The notes: generated from the letters alone by a model not told the origin. 64,000 nucleotides of DNA from an uncultured Prochlorococcus sp. (GCA_902618335.1 CACNAI010000001.1:1-64000), one strand, 5' to 3'. Shown: positions 20,293 to 30,864, counted from the stretch's first letter. Numbers and translations: made by a program.

Positions 20293-21399
20293 ATGAGGCC
20301 AGTAAAAAGAAGTGATTTTTTAATCAAACCATTTCTCAAAAGAAACAACTATAGAGCTTTCTATCAAATAATTGCTACCATAATTCCAATAATTTTTATT
20401 TGGTTCATTATTTATCAAATAATAAATTTTCCTTTATCACTATTAGCAAAAGGTTTCTTATTAATACCCATTACTTGCATATTAACGCTGTTCTCTTCTA
20501 GAACATTTTCGTTAATGCATGATTGCGGTCATAATTCTCTGTTTACAAAACGAAAATTTAACCGGATTTTTGGATTTTTGCTTGGATTGGTAAATGGTAT
20601 TCCCCAGAAGTCATGGTCAATTGATCATGCATTTCATCATAGAAATAATGGGAATTGGGAAATTTACAAAGGGCCAATAGATGTATTAAGTCTTGAAGAC
20701 TATAATTCTTTGTCAAATAGAGAACAAATATTTTATAGATTAAGCCGTAATTGGATAATGTTGTTCCCAGGTGGATTTTATTACTTAGTTTTAAAACCAA
20801 GATTAGGACTGATTATCATTACTTTTAATTTCATTAAAGATATAGTGAAAGAGACACTTATAAAGATAAAAAACAGAAATCTTTTTGAACTACTTACTAT
20901 TAACTCAAGAGTCAAACCACCTTTTTCTGATTATGGAGATAACTTTAGTGAACTATTTGAATTAATTGTAAATAATATAGTAGTAATTATTGGGTGGATT
21001 TATATGTGCAAATGGTTTGGGTTGATTTTTTTCTTGTCATTTTATTCGTTAGTATTAACATTATCTGCCGCAATTTTAATATGCGTTTTTTTCGTCCAAC
21101 ATAACTATAAAAATGCATATGCTAAAAAAACAAAAAATTGGGACATCGTTGATGGAGCGATATTGGGTAGTAGCAATTTAGATATACCTAATTGGTTAAA
21201 CTGGTTTTTAGCGGACATATCCTTCCACAGTATTCATCATCTATCTGAGAGAATACCAAATTACAACTTAAGAGCTTGCCATAAAGCTAATATTCATCTC
21301 CTTCATCAAGCAAAGTTCTTAAATTTAAGAGATTTCCCAAACTGCTTCAAATATATTATTTGGGATAATAAAAATGAGAAATTAATACCAATAAGTTAA
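20293..21399 (+). CDS. fatty acid desaturase family protein
   Basis: His boxes HDCGH, HAFHH, HSIHH. Confidence 0.88.
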   Translation: MRPVKRSDFLIKPFLKRNNYRAFYQIIATIIPIIFIWFIIYQIINFPLSLLAKGFLLIPITCILTLFSSRTFSLMHDCGHNSLFTKRKFNRIFGFLLGLVNGIPQKSWSIDHAFHHRNNGNWEIYKGPIDVLSLEDYNSLSNREQIFYRLSRNWIMLFPGGFYYLVLKPRLGLIIITFNFIKDIVKETLIKIKNRNLFELLTINSRVKPPFSDYGDNFSELFELIVNNIVVIIGWIYMCKWFGLIFFLSFYSLVLTLSAAILICVFFVQHNYKNAYAKKTKNWDIVDGAILGSSNLDIPNWLNWFLADISFHSIHHLSERIPNYNLRACHKANIHLLHQAKFLNLRDFPNCFKYIIWDNKNEKLIPIS

Positions 21400-21402
21400 T
21401 AA

Positions 21403-21555
21403 TTAATTTAACCTCCTTCTTAATTTTCTTTTTAGAGGAATACTGCTATATGCATGGGTACCAATTGAAGGAGGCAAGTCATTTTTTAAAGGATGCATAA
21501 AAGCGTTTGCCATACTCTCTAACATTTTCGAAAGCCAATTAATCACTGATTTCAT
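21403..21555 (-). CDS. 50 aa small basic-tailed protein
   Basis: MKSVINWLSKMLESMANAFMHPLKNDLPPSIGTHAYSSIPLKRKLRRRLN. Confidence 0.5.
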   Translation of the reverse strand: MKSVINWLSKMLESMANAFMHPLKNDLPPSIGTHAYSSIPLKRKLRRRLN

Positions 21556-21884
21556 TTGAAAATCTAAATAGATTACTCTATTATCATCTAACTAAATTAT
21601 TTAAAAGTAAATCAGTCTTTATGCTGATTTTTTTGCAAGCTTCATTAAAAATTTATTTTACTTAATCAAAATTGATAAATTAATAAGTAAAAAAATTAAT
21701 TTCATGTCACCAGATTGTTATTTTTTCCCATCTTTTAAAAGAATATTAGTACTAACTTTTTTAGGCAAAATTAATAAAAACCTAATTTAGTAAATAATAC
21801 TTATTTTTTCTAATTTACTTAATAAAATAAATTACTGATCCTGATTTCATGCTATATCTCTATTCCAAGTAAAATTCGAATATT

Positions 21885-22043
21885 ATGAATGATTCAGTTT
21901 TTCCTAATAATCAGGATACAGAAATAGATCCTATTAATTCATATTTTGAGTGTATTACTGATTGCAGTATTGTAGATGGCCATCAAGAATGTGTTACTCG
22001 TTGTGTAGAAATTCATTTAAAGGGAGGGAATCAAAATGAATAA
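21885..22043 (+). CDS. 52 aa Cys-containing protein
   Basis: MNDSVFPNNQDTEIDPINSYFECITDCSIVDGHQECVTRCVEIHLKGGNQNE. Confidence 0.6.
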   Translation: MNDSVFPNNQDTEIDPINSYFECITDCSIVDGHQECVTRCVEIHLKGGNQNE

Positions 22044-22188
22044 AAGAAATACCCCACAAAGGAAAACAACCTTAAAGTGGAACTCTAATGGAGAGCTTTC
22101 AGAAATTGATATGTTAAGAATTCTAGAAAAGATAGCATCTAATGAACTTAATCAATGTGAATTAACTTGCGATTCTGATCAAGACTAA
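22036..22188 (+). CDS. 50 aa small protein, overlaps previous
   Basis: MNKRNTPQRKTTLKWNSNGELSEIDMLRILEKIASNELNQCELTCDSDQD; 8-bp overlap suggests translational coupling. Confidence 0.6.
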   Translation: MNKRNTPQRKTTLKWNSNGELSEIDMLRILEKIASNELNQCELTCDSDQD

Positions 22189-22452
22189 ATATTAAGTAAT
22201 AAAAACTTTTTTTATACAGTAAATTAGGCAAACTAATAATAAAAGTACAACTAAATGAAATTTTGGTTTTTTATTAAGCTTTTTTTTAACAAAATAAAGT
22301 TTAATGTAATCTAAAATTTCTTTTTCTAAAGGTTATAAATGCTGTTGATTAAAATCAACTAAAACGATTTTTGAATAAAATAGTAATTAAATATTAATAA
22401 TATTCAATTGAAATTTATAGTCTTTTCTCTATAGATTTAGGACATTAAAGAA

Positions 22453-22593
22453 TTAATTGTTAGTAGTTCTGACTTTTTTCAAAAAATTTTTACTAATATC
22501 TTTTTTTGTTATTTCGATTTTTTTTGCTACTCCTGAATCGCCATGAGTTGGACAATAATAGGTCATTAGCATCCATTTTTTTTCTTGATCCAT
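22453..22593 (-). CDS. 46 aa hypothetical
   Basis: MDQEKKWMLMTYYCPTHGDSGVAKKIEITKKDISKNFLKKVRTTNN. Confidence 0.55.
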   Translation of the reverse strand: MDQEKKWMLMTYYCPTHGDSGVAKKIEITKKDISKNFLKKVRTTNN

Positions 22594-22787
22594 TAGTAAA
22601 AAAACCACATCTAAAAATTATGATTATCTTTTTAGGATGAATTATATAAAAATCGATGTTTTTTAATCTTTTTTTTGCTTTTACTTAATACTTTAAAAAG
22701 TTTTCAAGCAATTCTCAATTAATAGATATAAATACGCATGACTATAAACAAAATTCTTGCTATTTTTTAAAAAAATTAAATTATCTC

Positions 22788-22919
22788 ATGTCTCTAGAGT
22801 CTATATTGATGGTAGTTGCTCCAATATGTCTTTTTACGGTAGGTGTAATTATTTTACCCATTATAGTTAAACCACGTAAACAATCAGGTCTCTCAAAGAA
22901 ATACATACGCGGTCTTTGA
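22788..22919 (+). CDS. 43 aa single-TM protein
   Basis: MSLESILMVVAPICLFTVGVIILPIIVKPRKQSGLSKKYIRGL. Confidence 0.5.
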   Translation: MSLESILMVVAPICLFTVGVIILPIIVKPRKQSGLSKKYIRGL

Positions 22920-23097
22920 ATTAAATTAATTTTTAAAGAATAAAATCCAATCTGTGCGACAAATAATCACATGGATAAAATCAAATGTTAAAAATTTAAA
23001 AATACAAACTATACATTTTTTTTAATAAAGGTGTTTAGATGGATAATAGAATATGTAAATACATTTTTATTTAACTTAATTCTTACCTAACAAAAAT

Positions 23098-24264
23098 TTG
23101 AGTAATATAAAATTTTCAGGTCTCAAAGGCCAAGCGCTTGCAATAAAGAATAAAGATATTCCAAGCCTAAAAGAATTTCAGGATGTTATCCCAGATTACT
23201 ATTTAAAGTGCGATACGAAGACTTCCTTGAAGTACCTTTTACAAACAACCTTAATTCAATCATTTGTAGTTGCGATAGGGTTATCAATTCCATTTACTGT
23301 GAAAATGATCCCAATTTGGATCATTTACTCAATACTCTCAGGCACCACAGCTATGGGTTTCTGGGTAATAGCCCATGAATGTGGACATGGGGCATTCTCT
23401 AAAAATAAGACATTAGAAATCTTAACTGGATATTCACTTCATTCATTACTACTAGTTCCTTATTTTTCTTGGCAGCGTTCTCATGCAGTACATCATCGAT
23501 TCACAAATAATGTAACCAATGGTGAAACTCACGTTCCTCTAGTAATTAAGGGGAATGGAGTTACAGAAAAGATTGGCGGAGAAAAAGAATTACATTTTTC
23601 AAATAAAATAGGTAAAAAAAATTACGGAATACTTCAACTTATTTTACATCTAATTTTTGGCTGGCCTGCTTATTTACTTACAGGTAGCACGGGAGGTATT
23701 AAATATGGAACTTCAAATCATTTTTGGCCTACAAAACCATTTTCCAAAGTATTATGGCCATCAATATGGGCTAAAAAAGTGTGGATATCAGACATTGGTG
23801 TAGCTTTAACATTATTGGGTATTTTTATTTGTATTTTTAAGTATGGATTCTTACCAGTCATTGCTATGTATATAGGACCATTAATAGTAGTAAATAGTTG
23901 GTTAGTAGTTTATACATGGCTTCATCATACAGACTCAGATGTGCCTCATCTCTCTAATGAGGAATTTTCATTTATGAGAGGAGCATTTCTATCTATTGAC
24001 AGACCTTACGGTAAAATCCTTAATTTTCTTCACCATAATATAGGTTCAAGCCATGTCGTTCATCATGTATGTCCAACTATTCCTCATTATCATGCCAAAA
24101 AGGCTACGTTAATAGTCAAGAAAGCTTTTAAAAAAGCATATCTTTTTAATCCTGATCCTATACCTAAAGCCCTCTGGAATATAGCTTGTAATTGCATTGC
24201 AGTTAAATCAGATATCAATGGGGAGAGATATATTTGGCAATCTTCATACAAAAAAAAGTATTGA
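23098..24264 (+). CDS. delta-12/omega-3 type fatty acid desaturase
   Basis: His boxes HECGHG, HAVHHRF, HVVHH; TTG start. Confidence 0.9.
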   Translation: MSNIKFSGLKGQALAIKNKDIPSLKEFQDVIPDYYLKCDTKTSLKYLLQTTLIQSFVVAIGLSIPFTVKMIPIWIIYSILSGTTAMGFWVIAHECGHGAFSKNKTLEILTGYSLHSLLLVPYFSWQRSHAVHHRFTNNVTNGETHVPLVIKGNGVTEKIGGEKELHFSNKIGKKNYGILQLILHLIFGWPAYLLTGSTGGIKYGTSNHFWPTKPFSKVLWPSIWAKKVWISDIGVALTLLGIFICIFKYGFLPVIAMYIGPLIVVNSWLVVYTWLHHTDSDVPHLSNEEFSFMRGAFLSIDRPYGKILNFLHHNIGSSHVVHHVCPTIPHYHAKKATLIVKKAFKKAYLFNPDPIPKALWNIACNCIAVKSDINGERYIWQSSYKKKY

Positions 24265-24381
24265 AAACTTAAAGAACATTAATTTTTTTATCACATTAAT
24301 TTACGTAAATCTGAAAAGAATATAAAAGAATTAGTTAAAACCTAATTTTCATCTTAAAAATGATAAAAATAATTAAATTTT

Positions 24382-24543
24382 ATGAGTGGTGACAATTTGC
24401 ATGGTAGGCAACCTATCAAATTTTATTCAGAAAAAATTACGCTCACAAAAGTTGAATTGTTAGAAAAGCAGTTAAGCTTAGGTGATAAAGTTTCAGATTT
24501 AGATGAGAAACATAAAGAATGGAGTAGAAAGCTATCAGGTTGA
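24382..24543 (+). CDS. 53 aa small protein, paralog of 48875..49048
   Basis: MSGDNLHGRQPIKFYSEKITLTKVELLEKQLSLGDKVSDLDEKHKEWSRKLSG. Confidence 0.75.
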   Translation: MSGDNLHGRQPIKFYSEKITLTKVELLEKQLSLGDKVSDLDEKHKEWSRKLSG

Positions 24544-24592
24544 TAAGTTAATAAAACTTTTTATGACTCATTAATATTGAAATTAAATTTAA

Positions 24593-25216
24593 TTAGTTAA
24601 CTTTTCTGTAAATTATTGAAAAATTGTTTGCAGGCATACTAATAATATCTTCTTGAAAAAAACCATTTTTCTTACTCTCTTCACAAACTTCCTCAAGATT
24701 TTTAATACCCCAAAGATCATTTTGCATTTTTAATGAATTATCGAAAAAATAATTACTTTCACTTGTATGTTTATTACAAACTTTAAATGGCCCATACAAA
24801 AACAAAAATTGTCCCTTATCGAGTAATTTTCCTGACTCTCTAAAGAGTGCTACAGTACAGGACCACTGTGCCACATGAATCGTATTTATAGAGACTATTC
24901 CTTGCAAAGAATTAGCTATTCTCAATGGAATTATCCAAGGAATTTTTTCTACATCAATCTCAAGAGGCTGAGGCATTTTCTTAGTTAAGTCTTCATACTC
25001 AATCCAAGAACTTATACTTTTTCTATACACCAATTCTGGATCACTTGTTTGCCATATTATTCCAGGAAAACGTTTTTGAAAAAACACTCCATGTTCGCCA
25101 CTGCCACTCCCGATTTCCAATACTGAACCTTCTTTTATAATTCTGGATAGTACATCACCAATGCAGTCTCTATTTCTTTGAGTTGCAGAAAAAAAAAGTC
25201 TATTATCCAAAATCAA
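24593..25216 (-). CDS. DUF938-like SAM methyltransferase
   Basis: FFSATQRNRDCIGDVL...SVLEIGSGSGEHGVFFQKRFPGIIWQTSDP. Confidence 0.88.
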   Translation of the reverse strand: MILDNRLFFSATQRNRDCIGDVLSRIIKEGSVLEIGSGSGEHGVFFQKRFPGIIWQTSDPELVYRKSISSWIEYEDLTKKMPQPLEIDVEKIPWIIPLRIANSLQGIVSINTIHVAQWSCTVALFRESGKLLDKGQFLFLYGPFKVCNKHTSESNYFFDNSLKMQNDLWGIKNLEEVCEESKKNGFFQEDIISMPANNFSIIYRKVN

Positions 25217-25261
25217 AAAAATTGGGCGCTTAAGTAAAAAGAATGATTCTAAAATCCTTGA

Positions 25262-25372
25262 TTATCTAACCTTTCTCAATTTAGGACTCTTGAAAAACAT
25301 TATTTTAAGGCTAAATAATAATATTGAAATTGTAAGAGCAGGCAAAATATAAAGTATTAAATCAGAACTCAT
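25262..25372 (-). CDS. 36 aa single-TM protein
   Basis: MSSDLILYILPALTISILLFSLKIMFFKSPKLRKVR. Confidence 0.4.
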   Translation of the reverse strand: MSSDLILYILPALTISILLFSLKIMFFKSPKLRKVR

Positions 25373-25787
25373 TAGTGAAGGAATCCTTCCAAAAATTAAA
25401 TGCATGTAGTAGGTCGCGAATGACATAAATCCATATATATCTAATTAATTAATAGCAATTATTTGAACTCTAAAAACTACTTTTAGTTCAAAACTAAAAA
25501 TTTAAAAAAAAAAGAGTCAGCCTGTATCCCTACTAGCTGACTCTGTTGTCATATTAATTTAAATTACCTCTAAATGAGGATAAACCTCTAAAAACAACGT
25601 GAAAAGCTTATTTTTTTTTTTCAAATTTAAAAAATTACAACAAAAATAAAAAACCTATAAAGTATATTTAGATACATATATGTAACAGTTTTAAAATTTT
25701 CCTGCCAAAAATAAAGGATGATTGCTTAATTTCTTTACATATTTAAATAATTATGTTATATTTGTTAACAAATTAAACATAAAAAAA

Positions 25788-25895
25788 ATGACTCCAGAAG
25801 CAGAACGTTTTAATGGTTTAGCAGCAATGTTAGGTTTTGTTGCAGCAGTTGGTGCCTATGTCACAACAGGGCAAATCATACCAGGCTGGTTCTAA
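25788..25895 (+). CDS. hli: high-light-inducible protein
   Basis: MTPEAERFNGLAAMLGFVAAVGAYVTTGQIIPGWF. Confidence 0.92.
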   Translation: MTPEAERFNGLAAMLGFVAAVGAYVTTGQIIPGWF

Positions 25896-26035
25896 TGAAA
25901 AATAACGAACCAAAAATAGTTGAAAAAGAAAAAATCGTTGCTGAAAAGCTAAACGGCAGATTTGCAATGTTAGGTTTTGTTGCTCTAGTTGGAGCATATT
26001 TAACTACAGGTCAAATCATTCCTGGTTTTATTTAA
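25895..26035 (+). CDS. hli: high-light-inducible protein
   Basis: MKNNEPKIVEKEKIVAEKLNGRFAMLGFVALVGAYLTTGQIIPGFI; start overlaps previous stop by 1 nt. Confidence 0.93.
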   Translation: MKNNEPKIVEKEKIVAEKLNGRFAMLGFVALVGAYLTTGQIIPGFI

Positions 26036-26429
26036 AATTTTTTTATTTATTTTAAAAGCCTAATTTAAAGTTAAATTAGGTTTTTTATGGAATTTTTATA
26101 AAGAATAAATAGTATTTACTAATTGTGATTCGAATAATTTTATTTCGAACAAAAAAATACTCTGAAATTCAGTATAAAAACACCATTCCATTTCCAAAAA
26201 TTAAAATAAAAGTTTTAAGGTTTTTCACTTATTTAACATTAGTTTGGATAAATTTTTTATCTAATTTTATAATCTACGTTTTCGTGAAACAACTCGAGTT
26301 GAGGAAGTAAAATAATTAAAACTAAAGCAAAATTTTAAAAAGAAACATTAATTTGATTATTCTTATTTTTTAAAACTTAAATTTATTTGTTAATTGATGC
26401 TATTTTTATCGAGATAATTTGAAGATTTA

Positions 26430-26558
26430 ATGAGAGTAAAACTTGAACCTGAGACAGCATTTATTGGCAAGAAGTTTGCTTATATATTTCTAGGAATAAT
26501 ATTTAGCTTAAATGCCATAACTTTTATTTGGTTTTTCTTTTTCTCAAATTTGAAATAA
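26430..26558 (+). CDS. 42 aa single-TM protein
   Basis: MRVKLEPETAFIGKKFAYIFLGIIFSLNAITFIWFFFFSNLK. Confidence 0.5.
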   Translation: MRVKLEPETAFIGKKFAYIFLGIIFSLNAITFIWFFFFSNLK

Positions 26559-26672
26559 ATTATTTATGTGAGTAGTGAAATCATTCATTTCAATAAAATC
26601 AAAAAGAACTATCTATAAAAATTTCAATAAGTTATTTTAAACAAAAAGTTTATAAAAACTGTAATTTAAATA

Positions 26673-26879
26673 CTAAAAAATTCCTGGTATGATTTCCCCA
26701 GTTGTTACATAAGCCCCTAGTAGAGCAACGAAACCAATCATAGCCCATCTACCATTTACTTTTTCAGCATTTTGTGGATATCCATCATAAGATACAGACT
26801 CATCTATATAAGGTCTGGTTTCTGAGGGGAACATATTTTGTCTTCCACCTGATTCAGTTGTAACTCCTGATTTTGTCAT
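26673..26879 (-). CDS. hli: high-light-inducible protein (long N-terminus)
   Basis: ...NAEKVNGRWAMIGFVALLGAYVTTGEIIPGIF. Confidence 0.95.
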   Translation of the reverse strand: MTKSGVTTESGGRQNMFPSETRPYIDESVSYDGYPQNAEKVNGRWAMIGFVALLGAYVTTGEIIPGIF

Positions 26880-27167
26880 TTAAAAATTATTAATTGTTAA
26901 CTAAAGTAACATATATATTAACTTATGTAAACAAAAGGAGGCTTTTAATCAGAGAAATAGCTTCCTATATGTGGTGATTACTTCAAAATTCTAATTAAAT
27001 AAAAAAATTTAATTGAATCAAAACTTTTGAGTTACATCACGTTTAAATTACTAATAATGAGCATTTATACTCACAGTAAGTAATTTTACTTAGTAATATA
27101 TAAATAGCATTTAGGAAGTGCTTAGCTGGTTAAAATCAAAAGAATCTGAATTTAACTAGGTCGTCAT

Positions 27168-27203
27168 GAGCTTGCCAGTGGGATACTTGCAAGCTCTTTT
27201 TAT
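27168..27203 (+). terminator. intrinsic terminator, possibly end of a small RNA
   Basis: GAGCTTGC...GCAAGCTC followed by TTTTTATTTTT, with no + strand CDS directly upstream. Confidence 0.65.
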
Positions 27204-27326
27204 TTTTAAAGAAGAAAATCAACTACTAATTAAGATAATTTTTTTCCAGTCCAAAAAATTGTTTAGTGAAAAAATTCTGTCAAAATTTTATTTTTTTGCT
27301 AAATAGAAATTAGATTAAATTATTGA

Positions 27327-27425
27327 ATGTCGTTAGATTTTATCTTGATTCCTTCTTGTATTTTTATTATACTTTTACTCTTAAATAGGGAAAATAAGAT
27401 CTACAAAAAAAATCAAAAAAATTAA
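27327..27425 (+). CDS. 32 aa single-TM protein
   Basis: MSLDFILIPSCIFIILLLLNRENKIYKKNQKN. Confidence 0.35.
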   Translation: MSLDFILIPSCIFIILLLLNRENKIYKKNQKN

Positions 27426-27513
27426 GTAACTTAAAAAGTTTTCAGAGTGAACAAATACTAGCTGAAATAATTTTATTTTTTGCTCATCAATTTATATTTC
27501 AAAATTTATTTGT

Positions 27514-27633
27514 TTAAAAATAATTTTTGCTTAAAATTAATTTATCCCAATATAGTCTTGAACTATTAATTTGTTCTAATTTTTGTTTACAATGAATGCA
27601 CTTACATTCTTTTAAAAAAGTTTTATTTTTCAT
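27514..27633 (-). CDS. 39 aa Cys-containing protein
   Basis: MKNKTFLKECKCIHCKQKLEQINSSRLYWDKLILSKNYF. Confidence 0.45.
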   Translation of the reverse strand: MKNKTFLKECKCIHCKQKLEQINSSRLYWDKLILSKNYF

Positions 27634-27817
27634 AAGCACCCTTTTTTTTTAAGAAAACAAATTTTTTATATTGCTGCAAGTATTAAAGATACTTTTTTCT
27701 CTACTTTTGAAATTTCTCACAAAAACTATTTTTCCTAAACAGGAATTTTATATTGGTCTCTAATTCATTGATATTTTATAATGCAAAAAAAGAAAGCTCA
27801 AATTAAATAAATTCCTT

Positions 27818-29023
27818 TTGAAAATCTCAAATCAATCAATTATTAAGAGAACCATTAATAAAATAATTATTCCGTGGTATTCAATACCTTTATTAGATAG
27901 ATGGTTATTAGGACAAATAATACCTCCAATGATATTTGCCATCTCTGCTTTTACTGTTATTTCATTATCTGTTGGGGTAATGTTTGATCTTATAAGGAAA
28001 ATAGTTGAATTTGGTTTACCTGTCTTTTTAGCATTAAAAGTTCTGTTTTTTAGTTTACCCAGCTTTTTGGTTTTATCGTTTCCAATGGCAGTTTTACTTT
28101 CTACGTTATTAGCCTATGGAAAACTATCAAGTAATTCTGAGTTATTGGCATTGAAATCTTTGGGTATAAAAACTTCAAGAATCATCTCTCCAGCTATTGC
28201 TCTTTCAATATTTATGACAGGATTAACTTTTTACTTTAATGATAATTTAGTTCCTGCGAGTAATAAATTAGCTGAAGCAACATTAAGAGCAGGCATAGGG
28301 AGTTCGTTTAGTAGTGAGACAGGGAAAGGTAATATTATGTTTTCAAGGTACGGTTCAAGGATAGATCAATCAACTAAAAAACCAACATTAGTCAATACTT
28401 ACCTTACTCACATATTTTATGCTTCATGGTATGAAAACAACATTATGAATGGCGTTACAGTATTGGATTTTTCTAGAGAAGATTTTCAGCAAATTCTGAA
28501 AGCAAACACTGCTAGATTTGACAAAAAAAACTCATCATGGATATTTTCTGAAGGAAGTATTGTATCAATTGCTCCAAGCGGAGAAACTACCAACATTCAA
28601 TTTAAGGAATATACATATCCATTTATTGAGGGACCCATGGAATTAGCTCAAGTGCCTAAAGATGCTAGTGAAATGACTTTAAAGCAGGCATTAAAAGCAG
28701 AACAAATATACAAAAAAACTGGCAACCTTAAAGAGATAAGAAGAATTCAAGTCCGTATTCAAGAAAAATTTACTCTTCCTTGCGCATGCTTAGTATTTGG
28801 TTTAATAGGTAGCAGCTTGGGATCAAAATCTAATTTAAGATCTTCTCGCAGTCAGGGATTTGGGTTGAGCGTGATTCTTATATTGATTTATTATTTAATG
28901 TCATTTGTTTTCAGTTCATTTGGAGTAAAAGGTTTATTAAGTCCAATTTTTGCTGCTTGGCTACCTGTCTTAATTTCTATGGGAAGTGGAATTTATTATC
29001 TAAGAAAATCAAGTTCTATGTAA
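27818..29023 (+). CDS. LptF/LptG-family permease
   Basis: DRWLLGQIIPPMIFAISAFTVISLSVGVMFDLIRKI...LPSFLVLSFPMAVLLSTLLAYGKLSSNSELLALKSLGI; TTG start. Confidence 0.88.
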   Translation: MKISNQSIIKRTINKIIIPWYSIPLLDRWLLGQIIPPMIFAISAFTVISLSVGVMFDLIRKIVEFGLPVFLALKVLFFSLPSFLVLSFPMAVLLSTLLAYGKLSSNSELLALKSLGIKTSRIISPAIALSIFMTGLTFYFNDNLVPASNKLAEATLRAGIGSSFSSETGKGNIMFSRYGSRIDQSTKKPTLVNTYLTHIFYASWYENNIMNGVTVLDFSREDFQQILKANTARFDKKNSSWIFSEGSIVSIAPSGETTNIQFKEYTYPFIEGPMELAQVPKDASEMTLKQALKAEQIYKKTGNLKEIRRIQVRIQEKFTLPCACLVFGLIGSSLGSKSNLRSSRSQGFGLSVILILIYYLMSFVFSSFGVKGLLSPIFAAWLPVLISMGSGIYYLRKSSSM

Positions 29024-29080
29024 TTTATATTTAGAGAAAAAGATTGCACATAATAAATAAAATCCAAAATCAATAGTAAA

Positions 29081-29680
29081 TTAAAATTTAGTTTTTTTTA
29101 TCTTATCTATTCTTTTATACCCATACCAATCAGGACAATTATTTTCTTCAAAAAAATTATTTTCGCGAATTAATTCTATTTCCCAATTCCCAAATTCTTT
29201 TATGATATTAAGATTATCCAAAATAATAGAATTTTTTAGAGAAGCAATGTCATCTTTATGTTTTTTTTTATGACCATTTAACCACTTAGATTTAGCTTTA
29301 TTTTTTGCCTCTAACGAACTTTTCGCAACAACTAGACCAAATTCATGTTTTTCTTGCATAGAACTTGGATCATACCCTCCAATATTAACAAACCATAAAT
29401 TCACTTGTTGATGATTTACGTCATGAAATTTATTATTTTTTAATTTCTCATTTTCAATATTTTTTAAATTTATCTTATAACCGTCTACATAATTTATCTT
29501 TTTATAGCTATCAATATGTAATCCTTCAAACGAACCAAACCAATCCTTTCTAAGTACATCATATGTATCCTCAATTTTTGAACCAACAACCCATCTAACA
29601 TCGTGTAATTCTATATTAGCTTTATTTGCCTTTCCTCCAAGGACAACTAAAAAAAGATATTTTTTTTCCTTATTTAGCAT
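29081..29680 (-). CDS. DUF1543-like protein (duplicated module)
   Basis: LVVLGGKANKANIELHDVRWVVG and VNIGGYDPSSMQEKHEFGLVVA. Confidence 0.75.
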   Translation of the reverse strand: MLNKEKKYLFLVVLGGKANKANIELHDVRWVVGSKIEDTYDVLRKDWFGSFEGLHIDSYKKINYVDGYKINLKNIENEKLKNNKFHDVNHQQVNLWFVNIGGYDPSSMQEKHEFGLVVAKSSLEAKNKAKSKWLNGHKKKHKDDIASLKNSIILDNLNIIKEFGNWEIELIRENNFFEENNCPDWYGYKRIDKIKKTKF

Positions 29681-29810
29681 TATTAATAAGAGAGACCATA
29701 ATATTCTAAATTCGTAATTTAATTTACGTAAAATCTAAAAAAGAGTTTTTTGTTATTTTTAAAACTAAGGATATATCCTTCAACAATATATTTAGAGGTC
29801 AATTAAAACT

Positions 29811-29954
29811 CTAATTAAACCATCCTTTTTTCTTCGATTTAACATCTGGCTCTGTTTTAATTTTAGTTGAATCGTCAGTTCTTCCCTTTATAATCATGAG
29901 TGGAACAATCGCCCAAAGAGCTAAAAATAATATCCAGAATAAATAAACGTTCAT
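29811..29954 (-). CDS. 47 aa single-TM protein
   Basis: MNVYLFWILFLALWAIVPLMIIKGRTDDSTKIKTEPDVKSKKKGWFN. Confidence 0.5.
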   Translation of the reverse strand: MNVYLFWILFLALWAIVPLMIIKGRTDDSTKIKTEPDVKSKKKGWFN

Positions 29955-30296
29955 AACAGTAAATAATGTTTGGTTAATACTAAAGTGGATTAAATAATAT
30001 CTGTGGTTTTCTTTTTAAAGTTCAAATTTAAATGTATAATCAAATATTTTTCTTAATTAAACCCAAGAAATGATTCCAGCAATTTTAAAAAGATAATATA
30101 AATACAACTAAAAAATAAATAATATGAAAATTAATTTATTCCTAATTAATTTAAATACTTGCACTCAACATGACCACTGCTTTGCTTCAGTATATGTGGA
30201 GTGCAACTTTATAATGACATGGTAAAAAATTAATCGTGAATTTTTAGCAACCCAAATAAATTATTATTTTAAATATCATAATCAAAGTTAGAAATT

Positions 30297-30452
30297 ATGA
30301 AAAAATGTGATTTATGTCATAAACCAGATAAAATTCACTACAGGGTTAAATCCATAATTCATAAAGATTGGATTTTTTGTTGTAAACAATGCTGGTATAT
30401 TATTTCTAAACATAGTAATTACTCTTATGGTGGTACAAGAAAGTCAAAATGA
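30297..30452 (+). CDS. 51 aa CxxC...CxxC putative zinc protein
   Basis: MKKCDLCHKPDKIHYRVKSIIHKDWIFCCKQCWYIISKHSNYSYGGTRKSK. Confidence 0.65.
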   Translation: MKKCDLCHKPDKIHYRVKSIIHKDWIFCCKQCWYIISKHSNYSYGGTRKSK

Positions 30453-30483
30453 TAAATAATCGAAAAACTAATTTGCAAAAATT

Positions 30484-30864
30484 ATGAAAAATTCTTTTTA
30501 TAAAAATAAAAGTATCAAATCCTTTTTAGATTTTTTTTCTAGAGTATCAATTTCGGCAATATTCATCGCAGCTATACCAAAACATTTATATGGTTTTGAA
30601 GGATCAGTTGAATATATTTCTTCAAAAGGTATTCCCGATCCAATTTCATCTATTCTTCTAATAGGGGCAATTATATGTCTTATCTTAGGTTCGGGATTTT
30701 TTATATTTGGAGAAAATCAAAAAATTGGTTCGGTTTTTTTATTACTTTTTCTTATTCCAACAACAATAATTTTCCATGTATTCCCTTTCCATCAAAGAGC
30801 ATTTCTTATGAATCTCGGATTGATAGGTGGATTAATTATTTCTGCATTAAGGGATCCAACATAA
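30484..30864 (+). CDS. DoxX-like membrane protein
   Basis: RVSISAIFIAAIPKHLYGFEGSVEYISSKGIPDPISSILLIGAIICLILGSGFFIFGENQKIGSV. Confidence 0.8.
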   Translation: MKNSFYKNKSIKSFLDFFSRVSISAIFIAAIPKHLYGFEGSVEYISSKGIPDPISSILLIGAIICLILGSGFFIFGENQKIGSVFLLLFLIPTTIIFHVFPFHQRAFLMNLGLIGGLIISALRDPT

